DNA of 64,000 nucleotides, from contig JAHRYM010000002.1 of assembly GCA_020622085.1 (NCBI GenBank), positions 519,281 through 583,280 on the forward strand, read 5' to 3'. The translations under genes and the position numbers were made by a program. Below the pieces are notes generated by a model, which was given only the letters and a program-made list of their open reading frames with translations, did no database searches and was not told the origin of the DNA. Numbering within the stretch: the stretch's first letter is position 1; each line of letters starts with the position of its first letter. This document shows positions 36,527 through 45,291 of this stretch, one piece after another. The DNA comes from Paracoccaceae bacterium. Its GTDB lineage: Bacteria > Pseudomonadota > Alphaproteobacteria > Rhodobacterales > Rhodobacteraceae.

Positions 36527-39500
36527 GTCGCCCCCACCCGGGGGCGCGGATCGAAACCTGACACGTCGGCGTAGCGGAACATCCGGTCGCCGGTCGCCCC
36601 CACCCGGGGGCGCGGATCGAAACGCGCGGACGGCCCGGCAGGGTCACATCCAGCCATTGTCGCCCCCACCCGGGGGCGCGGATCGAAACCTGCCGTATTC
36701 GGCGTTCGCCAGATTTCAGGGCATGTCGCCCCCACCCGGGGGCGCGGATCGAAACCATATCCAGCCCGGTGTCGAAGTCGCGTGCAAGCAGTCGCCCCCA
36801 CCCGGGGGCGCGGATCGAAACGGAGCAAGGTCGCGGTGCTGTCGGTGCCCGAATGTCGCCCCCACCCGGGGGCGCGGATCGAAACTTTGGCTGATCCGTG
36901 AGTGGGCTGACCGCTATGGTCGCCCCCACCCGGGGGCGCGGATCGAAACGCTTGATCTGGCGCGGTCGCTGGCGGGCGATGCGGTCGCCCCCACCCGGGG
37001 GCGCGGATCGAAACTGTCACTCCTTGCACCAAGGGATAAATTTACGCGTCGCCCCCACCCGGGGGCGCGGATCGAAACTGCTATTTCCAGCGGGCCGGGT
37101 ATGAAGGCTTTGGTCGCCCCCACCCGGGGGCGCGGATCGAAACACGCCATATCCTGCGATTGTGGCTTGACAGTCCCGGTCGCCCCCACCCGGGGGCGCG
37201 GATCGAAACGCGAAGCTGCGTGAGCAATATAAAGGCTGGTCGGTCGCCCCCACCCGGGGGCGCGGATCGAAACCGGCGGCTGACCCACATGATGCGGCTC
37301 AATCAAGAGTCGCCCCCACCCGGGGGCGCGGATCGAAACAAGCAGGGCGTCACAAAGGCGCGCGCCGGGCAATGTCGCCCCCACCCGGGGGCGCGGATCG
37401 AAACTGGGATTTGACTCGGCGGCAATGGGACGTGATTGGGTCGCCCCCACCCGGGGGCGCGGATCGAAACCGGTTCTGGCTGGTTTGGCTGCGGCCATCG
37501 CGGGTCGCCCCCACCCGGGGGCGCGGATCGAAACTGGGCCGCTGGCATGCGCTGCGCGCCGCCGGGGGGTCGCCCCCACCCGGGGGCGCGGATCGAAACC
37601 TGGCTGTAGTCGCGCAGGAACACCCGCCCCGGTCGCCCCCACCCGGGGGCGCGGATCGAAACGTGACCAACATTCGCACCCGCTTGGGGCGATCTGGTCG
37701 CCCCCACCCGGGGGCGCGGATCGAAACATTGTAACTACGAATAGTGACAGGCATGGTGCGGTCGCCCCCACCCGGGGGCGCGGATCGAAACGTCCGGTCG
37801 ATGGTCATGTTACCGAACTCGCCTGGTCGCCCCCACCCGGGGGCGCGGATCGAAACGACAGCGATGCCCGCATGGCGACCGCTGGCCAGGTCGCCCCCAC
37901 CCGGGGGCGCGGATCGAAACATGCGGTGGGCGGTGTGACGCGGGCACTTTCGTCGTCGCCCCCACCCGGGGGCGCGGATCGAAACGACTGGATCAGCCCC
38001 TTGTCGCCATGCACCTGGCGGTCGCCCCCACCCGGGGGCGCGGATCGAAACAGTTATTTCCAGCGGGCCGGGTATGAAGGCTTTGGTCGCCCCCACCCGG
38101 GGGCGCGGATCGAAACTGGCGCGGGAGAGCACTGTGTTTGGCTATTCAGAGGTCGCCCCCACCCGGGGGCGCGGATCGAAACTGCGACTGGCCGGGTGGT
38201 CCCTATCCGCAAGGGCGGTCGCCCCCACCCGGGGGCGCGGATCGAAACTGTCGGTTGACCGAAGTCGGCTGCACCCTGTCCTGTCGCCCCCACCCGGGGG
38301 CGCGGATCGAAACAGGTGGCCGATGGGTCGGCGGAAATCAATTGTGGGGATAGTCGCCCCCACCCGGGGGCGCGGATCGAAACAGGTGTTTCTGCGGACG
38401 TTTCTTCGGGATTTGGAAGTCGCCCCCACCCGGGGGCGCGGATCGAAACGGCGTAAAGCCCGGTCCAAGGCGCTCGCGCAACGGTCGCCCCCACCCGGGG
38501 GCGCGGATCGAAACCTGACCAGTGATCTGAAACTTTACCGCTGGACCGGTCGCCCCCACCCGGGGGCGCGGATCGAAACAGCCTGAAGGCCCAATAATGA
38601 TCGTTTTCTATGACGTCGCCCCCACCCGGGGGCGCGGATCGAAACATCTTCGCGGCCCGGATGCTTAAGGACATGGCGCCGTCGCCCCCACCCGGGGGCG
38701 CGGATCGAAACTGGGATTTGACGCGGCGGCAATGGGACGTGATTGGGTCGCCCCCACCCGGGGGCGCGGATCGAAACTCCCTAGACGGGTTCGGTGCGCT
38801 GGCGCGCATAACGTCGCCCCCACCCGGGGGCGCGGATCGAAACATATTTTTCATCGGCCAACCTCAGATAGATGTGGGGTCGCCCCCACCCGGGGGCGCG
38901 GATCGAAACGCGCTCCATGCGCGCCCTCATGCGCGGACGCCCGGTCGCCCCCACCCGGGGGCGCGGATCGAAACGGGTGCTAGGCAACCGCCAATGAGGG
39001 CGGGGGGAAGTCGCCCCCACCCGGGGGCGCGGATCGAAACGCGTATCTTATGAAATACGCTCTCAAAGAGGCGTGTCGCCCCCACCCGGGGGCGCGGATC
39101 GAAACCGATAACCCGCCGACGGCAGGTCGAACGCCCGAAGGTCGCCCCCACCCGGGGGCGCGGATCGAAACCGGTCGATGGTTTTCGGGATGGTGAAACG
39201 CAAGAGTCGCCCCCACCCGGGGGCGCGGATCGAAACGGCAAGAAAAAGGCCAAGGCACCTGGCGTTGATTGTCGCCCCCACCCGGGGGCGCGGATCGAAA
39301 CTCGGCTCCCGGCTACCTTTAAGGCGGCGGCGGATAGTCGCCCCCACCCGGGGGCGCGGATCGAAACCACGGCAACCGGGCCGATTATTGGCTGGGGAAA
39401 AGTCGCCCCCACCCGGGGGCGCGGATCGAAACCGCAGCACGGAACGTATTGGAAGGCGCTGACGAAGGTCGCCCCCACCCGGGGGCGCGGATCGAAACTG

Positions 39501-39866
39501 ACCCGCCTTTCCATCGGGCACGACATACGATTTCACCGGGTCGCCCCCACCCGGGGGCGCGGATCGAAACTGACCCTTCGCGCCTCGACCCGCGACATGC
39601 AGCGGTCGCCCCCACCCGGGGGCGCGGATCGAAACCAGCAGGCCGGTGTCATTGGTGATGCCGGGCCGGGTCGCCCCCACCCGGGGGCGCGGATCGAAAC
39701 TGGACGACCTCAACCTTGTCCGGATCAAGAAAATCGTCGCCCCCACCCGGGGGCGCGGATCGAAACACAAGCGCCTTGACCACGAGCGTGGCGAAGTAGT
39801 CGTCGCCCCCACCCGGGGGCGCGGATCGAAACGGCGCCTACCATGTTGTTGACTATGGGGCGCGTG
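36527..39866 (+). CRISPR. Type I-C CRISPR array, 51 intact repeats plus a degenerate end
   Basis: I count 51 copies of a 31-base repeat beginning GTCGCCCCCACCC and ending GCGGATCGAAAC, the first at 36527 and the last at 39802-39832. The repeat has the I-C hairpin (CGCCCCCacCCGGGGGCG-type) and the GAAAC end. Spacers are mostly 32-36 bases; two are longer (39 bases at 38314-38352, 41 at 39499-39539). A 51st spacer (39833-39866) is followed by a broken repeat, GTCGCTCCCACCCGTGCC. The GAAAC 3' end and leader position fix transcription as rightward. The repeats look identical throughout the intact part, which fits an actively maintained array. Confidence 0.98.
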
Positions 39867-40344
39867 GTCGCTCCCACCCGTGCCCGGGGGACTGGAGGTG
39901 GAGTTCTGGGGGCGGCCGATGCGGGTCTTCCCCAAGCACGGACAGATCCGGCCGCTGACCCTGATCGGGCGGGCGCTGGCACGGGAACGCATCGGTCTGT
40001 GGCTGATGGCACGGGCGATCGCCCGCGGAGGCCTGCGCATCGTTGGCGCACTGGGCGGACGCTGGCCGACCTGGCTGGGGTTCCGGCTTTGGCTCCTCTT
40101 GCGGCGGCTGGCACGGTCGATCTTCGACTACCCGGAAGACCCGCGCGAAGGCCCACACGGGCGGCTGATGTCAGGCTGCACGGCGATCCTGCGCTTTGAC
40201 TACAACGGCACCGAACGGGTTTTCCGCCTTGACCAGGTGCGCCGCCATCCCAACGACAACATCCATCTTCTCGGGCGCCTGCTGCCCGATCGACCTGCGC
40301 TTCCCCGGGCAGTGGTTCCAGACGGAAACCGGCTTGCACCATAA
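39867..40344 (+). pseudogene. Unrecognised ORF fragment at the distal CRISPR end
   Basis: From the degenerate repeat onward one frame (ORF 39880-40344) reads LEVEFWGRPMRVFPKHGQIR, then a Leu/Arg-rich, possibly membrane-associated stretch (WLGFRLWLLLRRLA), then SGCTAILRFDYNGTERVFRL. I do not recognise it. It has codon use like a gene, but no start separate from the array, and the frame changes near 40285, where Rhs homology begins. It looks like the remaining part of a gene cut by the array's expansion or by deletion. Confidence 0.4.
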
Positions 40345-40593
40345 CTGGATGCGGGACTACGATCCGACAACCGGGCGGTATCTGGAGGCCGACCCGCTGG
40401 GGCTGGTGGATGGGGCGAGCGTCTGTGGCTACGCAAGGCAGAACCCGGGGCGGTGGACGGATCCGAGGGGATTGGCAGATACGATGCTGCCCAAAAGAGC
40501 ACCTCGGCCGCCTGCCGAACATCTATATTGCGCCAGTAGTGAAGATGACTGCCACGATACCTGGGAAGCTGACAAAGCGGCATGCTACACTAG
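40285..40593 (+). pseudogene. C-terminal remnant of an Rhs/YD-repeat protein
   Basis: The frame of ORF 40196-40603 carries the Rhs core end: DLRFPGQWFQTETGLHHNWM, RDYDPTTGRYLEADPLGL, and ARQNPGRWTDPRGL, after which a variable tip (HLYCASSEDDCHDTWEADKAAC) begins. Only the last 100 or so residues of a protein that is normally over 1000 remain. The tip is interrupted by the IS5-family element at 40594. Polymorphic Rhs proteins deliver toxins between cells, but this one cannot be made. Confidence 0.8.
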
Positions 40594-41442
40594 GCCGTGT
40601 TGACAAAAGGGATTCACAAGGCGGGCTGAGCGTGATTCAAGCTGGTATCTGCGATGGCGACCAGCTTGGCACGAGACCTGATGTCGGACGAGGAGTGGGC
40701 ATTCCACGAGCGCTTTATCTTAGCCGTCCGCGCCCCGAACGGGCGCAAGCCACTGAACCATCGGCTTGTTCTGGATGGCATTTTCTGGATCGCGCGGACA
40801 GGTTCGCCTTGGCGGGACCTGCCTGAAGAGTCCGGCAAGTGGTCCAGCGTATACTGCCAGTTCCGGCACTGGACGCTGGCAGGATTGTGGGAGCAGATTA
40901 TGGACGCGCTTGACGAGAGCGGTTTGGTTCCCGACGCCCTGCAGATGGTCGACAGCACCGTGGTCCGCGCCATCATCAGGCAGCGGGCGCTAAAGGGGGA
41001 CTCCACGACAGGGTTTCGGCCGTTCGCGAGGTGGCTTCACGACCAAGATCCACCTCCGCGTCGACGGTGCCGGTCTCCCCATGAGGTCGAACATCACGCC
41101 GGGCCAGACATCGGACCATCCGGGCTTCGATCTGGTCATGGACGACAACCTGCCCGAGCCCTGCGTCCTGCTGGCAGACCGTGGCTATGACTCTGACAAT
41201 GTTCGCAAAACCATGGAGACGCGCAACGTCGTGCCGGTGATCCCGATGCGCAAGTCCCGCAAGCTTCGCATGGCCGTGGATCGCACCTTCTACCGGCTGC
41301 GCAACCTGGTCGAGCGCTGCTTCAACAGGCTGAAGAACGCCCGCCGCGTCGCCACCCGTTACGACAAGACCGCCGAAAGCTTCCTGGGCTTCATCAACGT
41401 CACCTGCATCCGCCTATGGCTCCGCTATTTGTCAACATGACC
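40594..41442 (+). mobile_element. IS5-family (IS427-like) insertion sequence
   Basis: Terminal inverted repeats GGCCGTGTTGACAAA (left) and the reverse complement of TTTGTCAACATGACC (right) bound an 849-bp element. A TAG (41443-41445 and 40591-40593) flanks both ends as a target duplication, as expected for this group. It lies between the Rhs remnant and mgtC, whose stop codon it abuts. Confidence 0.85.
40654..41440 (+). pseudogene. IS5-family transposase, two frames with an extra deletion
   Basis: The first frame gives MATSLARDLMSDEEWAFHER to MVDSTVVRA; the second gives MRSNITPGQTSDHPGFDLVM and LLADRGYDSD, then RLRNLVERCFNRLKNARRVA with the DDE residues. In related elements a programmed -1 shift at an AAAGGGG run joins two frames. 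Here the segment HHQAAGAKGG, expected between them, lies in a third frame, implying a one-base deletion near 40970 besides the programmed shift. The element is probably inactive. Confidence 0.85.
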
Positions 41443-42170
41443 TAGCGTCGTTCGTTCTTCAGAACGGTGACCGAGAGTTGCTGGACCGCTGGTTCCTGCT
41501 GCAATGCATCCGCAAGGCCTTCGCAGTCGAAGCGTCCATCATGGGAGGAAGCCAGCAGCATGTAACGCCTGAGCCCGCTGCCTCGGTCCTGGACCAGCGA
41601 AAGAGATCCCGGCGTGAATCCCTTTCTGGCGAGAATGCCCGAAAGCCGGTCCCGGTCGAAACCCTTGTCGGCGCTGACCGCGATTTCAAGCCGGATCACC
41701 GGCTTTGGCGGGGTAAGTCCCTGCACCATCCGGAACAGCACCAGAACCACCAGCGCGATCACCGTTCCGATGGTCGCCAGTTCCAGCAGGCCCGTCCCGA
41801 AGACCACCCCCAGCGCCGCCATGAGCCAGAGCGAGGCGGCCGTCGTCAGCCCCTTGACCGAAGCGCCTTCGCGGAAGATCACCCCCGCACCCAGAAACCC
41901 GATCCCGGTGATGACCGCATGCGGCATCCGCGACATGTCCGAAACGATCTGCGTGCCATAGGGCAGGACGGCCTTCCATTCGGCCATCCTCAGCGCGATC
42001 AGCGTCATCAGCGCCGAGGAAAAGCAGACCAGCGTATGCGTGCGCAGGCCGGCCGGCTTGCCGTGCAGTTCTCGCTCCGCTCCGATAAGGATGCCGGCCG
42101 CAAGGCTTCCCACAAGCGGAAGCATCAGGTCGGCATTGCGCAGCGTGGCGAGCAGGCTTTCAAATGTCAT
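41442..42170 (-). CDS. MgtC/SapB family inner-membrane protein
   Basis: A 242-residue protein with four or five membrane segments: VGSLAAGILIGAERELHGKPAGLRTHTLV is the MgtC signature, followed by ITGIGFLGAGVIFREGASVKGLTTAASLW. A soluble ACT-like C-terminal domain (VIRLEIAVSADKGF onward) completes it, as in long MgtC homologs. Family members help growth at low Mg2+ and in some pathogens restrain the F-ATPase. Its stop codon TAG lies in the target site of the adjoining IS5 element. Confidence 0.9.
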   Translation of the reverse strand: MTFESLLATLRNADLMLPLVGSLAAGILIGAERELHGKPAGLRTHTLVCFSSALMTLIALRMAEWKAVLPYGTQIVSDMSRMPHAVITGIGFLGAGVIFREGASVKGLTTAASLWLMAALGVVFGTGLLELATIGTVIALVVLVLFRMVQGLTPPKPVIRLEIAVSADKGFDRDRLSGILARKGFTPGSLSLVQDRGSGLRRYMLLASSHDGRFDCEGLADALQQEPAVQQLSVTVLKNERR

Positions 42171-42335
42171 CCATCAATCCCGAAGCTGGAGTCCGGCAAC
42201 CGGGGCATCCCCCCGGGGCGCGCGGCCTGTTACCGCAATCGCCCTGTTTGTGACATGGGTTTGCGAAAACGCCAACTCCCTTCCCGGTGCCACGCTCGCC
42301 GGCGTGTCATGGCTGCGCTTTCGTCGCCGCAGGCC

Positions 42336-43406
42336 TTACCGCCCCGGACGGCGGGGTGGCCGACCCTTGCCGCCATATGGAACGGCCGGATCGGGCATGT
42401 TGGCGCGGTTTTCCGTGGTCAGCTTGCGCCATCGTTCCAGCCGGGCCGGGTCAAGTGCGCCTGCCGCAACAGCCGCAAGCACGGCGCAGCCCGGTTCATG
42501 CGTGTGGGTGCAATTGCGGAACCTGCACCCTGGCGCCAGTTCGGTGATCTCGGCGAACAGGATGTCGATGCCCGCCGCACTGTCGCTGACATGCAGCGTG
42601 CGCATCCCCGGGGTGTCGATCACCCAGCCGCCGCCCCGGATGGGATGGAGCGAGCGCGAGGTCGTGGTATGGCGGCCTTTTGCGTCGTCCTCGCGGATGC
42701 CGCCCGTCGCCTGCGCGGTGTCCTCATCATGTCCGGCCAGCGTGTTCAGCAGCGTCGACTTGCCCACGCCCGAAGATCCGAGCAAGGCCACCGTCCGCCC
42801 CTGCCCGCACCATGGCGCCAGCATCGCCACCGCCTCGGGCGACTTGCCGTTCAGTGTGACAACCGGCAGGTCACGTTGCAGGGCCGCGGCCTGCGCCCGG
42901 AAGGGTTCGGCATCGGCCACCTGATCGGCCTTGCTGAGCACGATGACCGGGTCGATGCCGGCCTCGTTCGCCAGGGCAAGGTATCGCTCCAGCCGGGCCG
43001 GATTGAAATCGGCGTTGCAGGAGGTGACGATGAAAAGTGTGTCGATATTCGCGGCGATCAGTTGCGGGGGCCGGGTGCCCTCGGGGCGGCGCTGCACCAC
43101 CGATCTGCGATCGAGCAGCCGGCGCAGCATGCGGGTTTCAGGGTCAACCAGGATCCAGTCGCCCACCGCAAGATCGCCGGCACCGATCTGCGGGGGCAGT
43201 TGCAACTGGACGCGACCTTCAACGCCGACCGCACCAACCCGCGCGCGGTGAACCCTTGCCACACGCAGCGCGACAAGACCATCGTCCTCGGGCTCCAGTT
43301 GTCGGGCAAAGAAATCGGACCAGCCAAGGGCCGACAGGGAAGGGAATGCTGGGCGGTCACTGTCTGTCACGACCGGATCTGTGGCGCTGGCCGGCACAAG
43401 ACGCAA
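42336..43406 (-). CDS. rsgA: Ribosome small-subunit GTPase RsgA
   Basis: A 356-residue circularly permuted GTPase that assists late 30S assembly. An N-terminal OB-fold (residues about 45-110) precedes the G domain: NKxD-equivalent LSKAD near 158, then Walker A GSSGVGKSTLLNTLAG at 210-225, then DTPGMRTLHV. The C-terminal zinc cluster is CRFRNCTHTHEPGC. Order and length match RsgA. It is in the same direction as mgtC, with a 165-base gap. Confidence 0.95.
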   Translation of the reverse strand: MRLVPASATDPVVTDSDRPAFPSLSALGWSDFFARQLEPEDDGLVALRVARVHRARVGAVGVEGRVQLQLPPQIGAGDLAVGDWILVDPETRMLRRLLDRRSVVQRRPEGTRPPQLIAANIDTLFIVTSCNADFNPARLERYLALANEAGIDPVIVLSKADQVADAEPFRAQAAALQRDLPVVTLNGKSPEAVAMLAPWCGQGRTVALLGSSGVGKSTLLNTLAGHDEDTAQATGGIREDDAKGRHTTTSRSLHPIRGGGWVIDTPGMRTLHVSDSAAGIDILFAEITELAPGCRFRNCTHTHEPGCAVLAAVAAGALDPARLERWRKLTTENRANMPDPAVPYGGKGRPPRRPGR

Positions 43407-43460
43407 GCCTTTCGTTTCAGCACCCGTCCGAAGAACGGTCGACCAGCCCGGGCGCGGCCG

Positions 43461-43982
43461 TCAGCGAACCAGCGCCTGCACGTCATCGGCGTTCCGGCCA
43501 AGGCTGATGTAATGCCGGCGGGTCGCCTCGATCTTGGTGAAGACATCGTCATAGCCCTCGGCATGTCCATGGGCATCGACATAGACATAGACATAACCGC
43601 CGGTGACATGGAACAGCGCCAGCATTTCCTCGACATCATCCGCAAGCACAAGCGTATGCGTCTGTCCGGGTGGGTCGAAGGCGTAGCTGCCCGGAATCGC
43701 TTCCCAATCATGTTCCAGATAACGCCAGCGGCCGCGCAGGGTGAAAGTGTGAACCGCCCCGGCATGGCGGTGACGGGGCATCGTCCCGCCTTCGCTCACG
43801 CGCAGCAGGTTGACGTAGAAGCCCTGGCTTGCACAAAGCAGCAGTGGGCGGAACCAAACGCCGGGTGCCTGCGGAACCCAAAGCCCGGCATCCCGTTCCG
43901 GATTCAATGCCTCGGGCAGGAACAGCCCCGGATGGACGGGTGCGCCTTGCGGCGTGGTGATTGGCGGATCAAGCGTTGTCAT
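43461..43982 (-). CDS. Cupin protein, 2,4'-dihydroxyacetophenone dioxygenase-like
   Basis: A 173-residue single-domain cupin. The metal-binding motif is visible as PRHRHAGAVHTFTLRGRWRY and the second motif as GSYAFDPPGQTHTLVLAD. The closest family I recognise is the 2,4'-dihydroxyacetophenone dioxygenase-type cupins, found in many bacteria without that pathway. The substrate is unknown. It precedes rsgA by 55 bases on the minus strand and may be co-transcribed with it. Confidence 0.8.
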   Translation of the reverse strand: MTTLDPPITTPQGAPVHPGLFLPEALNPERDAGLWVPQAPGVWFRPLLLCASQGFYVNLLRVSEGGTMPRHRHAGAVHTFTLRGRWRYLEHDWEAIPGSYAFDPPGQTHTLVLADDVEEMLALFHVTGGYVYVYVDAHGHAEGYDDVFTKIEATRRHYISLGRNADDVQALVR

Positions 43983-44193
43983 CGGCCCCCCTCCTGCATT
44001 TTCCGGTCGTCAGCAAATGGATCCTGCGCGATGCCAGCGACGCGGCCATGCCGCAAGGCTCGCCCTGCGGGCACGCAGAGATGTCGCCCGGTGATCACTC
44101 CCCTTCACACTGGCCATAACGCCACATCCGAACGGCAGTTCCATCTGTTGCTGCGGACTTTCTCTGCCGGCGCTCTTGGGCTATCCCAAGGAC

Positions 44194-45252
44194 ATGGCCA
44201 TCACCCTCACTTCCCTGACCGAGCTTGCGACCCTGGGGTTCGACGACATCATCGACGCCCGGGCGCCGTCCGAATACCTTGACGACCATATCCCCGGCGC
44301 GATCAGCCTGCCGGTGCTGGATGATGACGAACGCGCCCGTGTCGGCACGATCTACAAGCAGGTTTCGCCCTTCACCGCACGCAAGGTCGGCGCCGCGCTG
44401 GTGGCGCGGAACGTGGCGGCGCATCTGGAAGGGCCGCTGGCCGACAGGACCGGCGGCTGGCGGCCGCTCGTCTATTGCTGGCGCGGGGGGCAGCGGTCGG
44501 GGTCTTTCGCCACGATCCTGTCGCAGGTCGGCTGGCGGGTCGAAACGCTGGCCGGCGGCTACAAGGCCTGGCGCGGGCTGGTGGTGAAGGCGGTCTATGA
44601 CGATCCCTTCCCCGCGCCGGTGATCGTGCTCGATGGCAATACCGGGTCGGCCAAGACCGAGGTTCTGAACCTTCTGCCCGCGCGCGGGGTGCAGGTGATC
44701 GACCTTGAGGGGATGGCAAACCATCGCGGTTCGGTCTTCGGATCCTTGGGCGCCCAGCCCAGCCAGCGCAGTTTCGAGGCGCGGCTGGCCATGGCGATGG
44801 CGGGGCTGGATCCGGCCCGCCCGGTGGTGGTCGAGGCCGAAAGCGCCAAGGTCGGCCAGTGTCGCTTGCCGCCGAAGCTTTGGCGCGCGATGTGCGACGC
44901 GCCCCGGATCAGCATCGATGCCCCGCGCGAGGAGCGCGCCGCCTACCTGGTCCGGGCCTACGCCGACCTGACCTCGAGCCCCGGGCGGCTGGCCCGGACC
45001 ATCGACGGGTTGCGCCCCTTCCATGCGGCCGAACTGATCGCCAACTGGCAGGCGATGGCGGCAGCCGGGGATTACCTGTCGCTGGCCGATGGGCTGATGC
45101 AGGCGCATTACGACCCGCGCTACAACCGCCACCGCAGCCGCATGGCGGCCCCCGTCACCGGAATTGCGGCGCCAAGCCTTGCGCATGATGCGCTGCCCGC
45201 ACTGGCCGACCATCTGGCCGACCATCTGGCCGAGGCGGTGCGTTTGCGCTAG
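44194..45252 (+). CDS. mnmH: tRNA 2-selenouridine synthase
   Basis: A 352-residue enzyme that converts 2-thiouridine at position 34 of certain tRNAs to 2-selenouridine using selenophosphate. The start MAITLTSLTELATL at 44194 is preferred over the track's 44176. A rhodanese domain (DARAPSEYLDDHIPGA; catalytic Cys95 in YCWRGGQRSGS) is followed by a P-loop at 148-155 (GNTGSAKT). selD, which makes its substrate, starts 40 bases after the stop. Confidence 0.95.
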   Translation: MAITLTSLTELATLGFDDIIDARAPSEYLDDHIPGAISLPVLDDDERARVGTIYKQVSPFTARKVGAALVARNVAAHLEGPLADRTGGWRPLVYCWRGGQRSGSFATILSQVGWRVETLAGGYKAWRGLVVKAVYDDPFPAPVIVLDGNTGSAKTEVLNLLPARGVQVIDLEGMANHRGSVFGSLGAQPSQRSFEARLAMAMAGLDPARPVVVEAESAKVGQCRLPPKLWRAMCDAPRISIDAPREERAAYLVRAYADLTSSPGRLARTIDGLRPFHAAELIANWQAMAAAGDYLSLADGLMQAHYDPRYNRHRSRMAAPVTGIAAPSLAHDALPALADHLADHLAEAVRLR

Positions 45253-45291
45253 ACCGGCGCCGACCAGGGGAAGCCCCGCCTGACCGGAGAA

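Noticed and set aside
36444-39852. Many overlapping ORFs on both strands with repeated SPPPGGADRN or SIRAPGWGRP motifs, resembling a repetitive protein.
   Set aside because: They are translations of the CRISPR repeats and spacers; the period changes with spacer length and no start site or codon bias supports a gene.
40285-40593. Rhs tip read as a possible active toxin with an immunity gene downstream.
   Set aside because: Only the C-terminal core end remains, the tip is cut by the IS5 element, and no immunity-like ORF follows.
40980-41000. Frame change in the IS5 transposase at the AAAGGGG run as evidence of decay.
   Set aside because: A -1 shift at such a run is a normal programmed event in this IS group; decay is instead supported by the separate one-base loss near 40970.
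41478-44282. A 934-residue plus-strand ORF over mgtC, rsgA and the cupin gene.
   Set aside because: Shadow of three recognised minus-strand genes.
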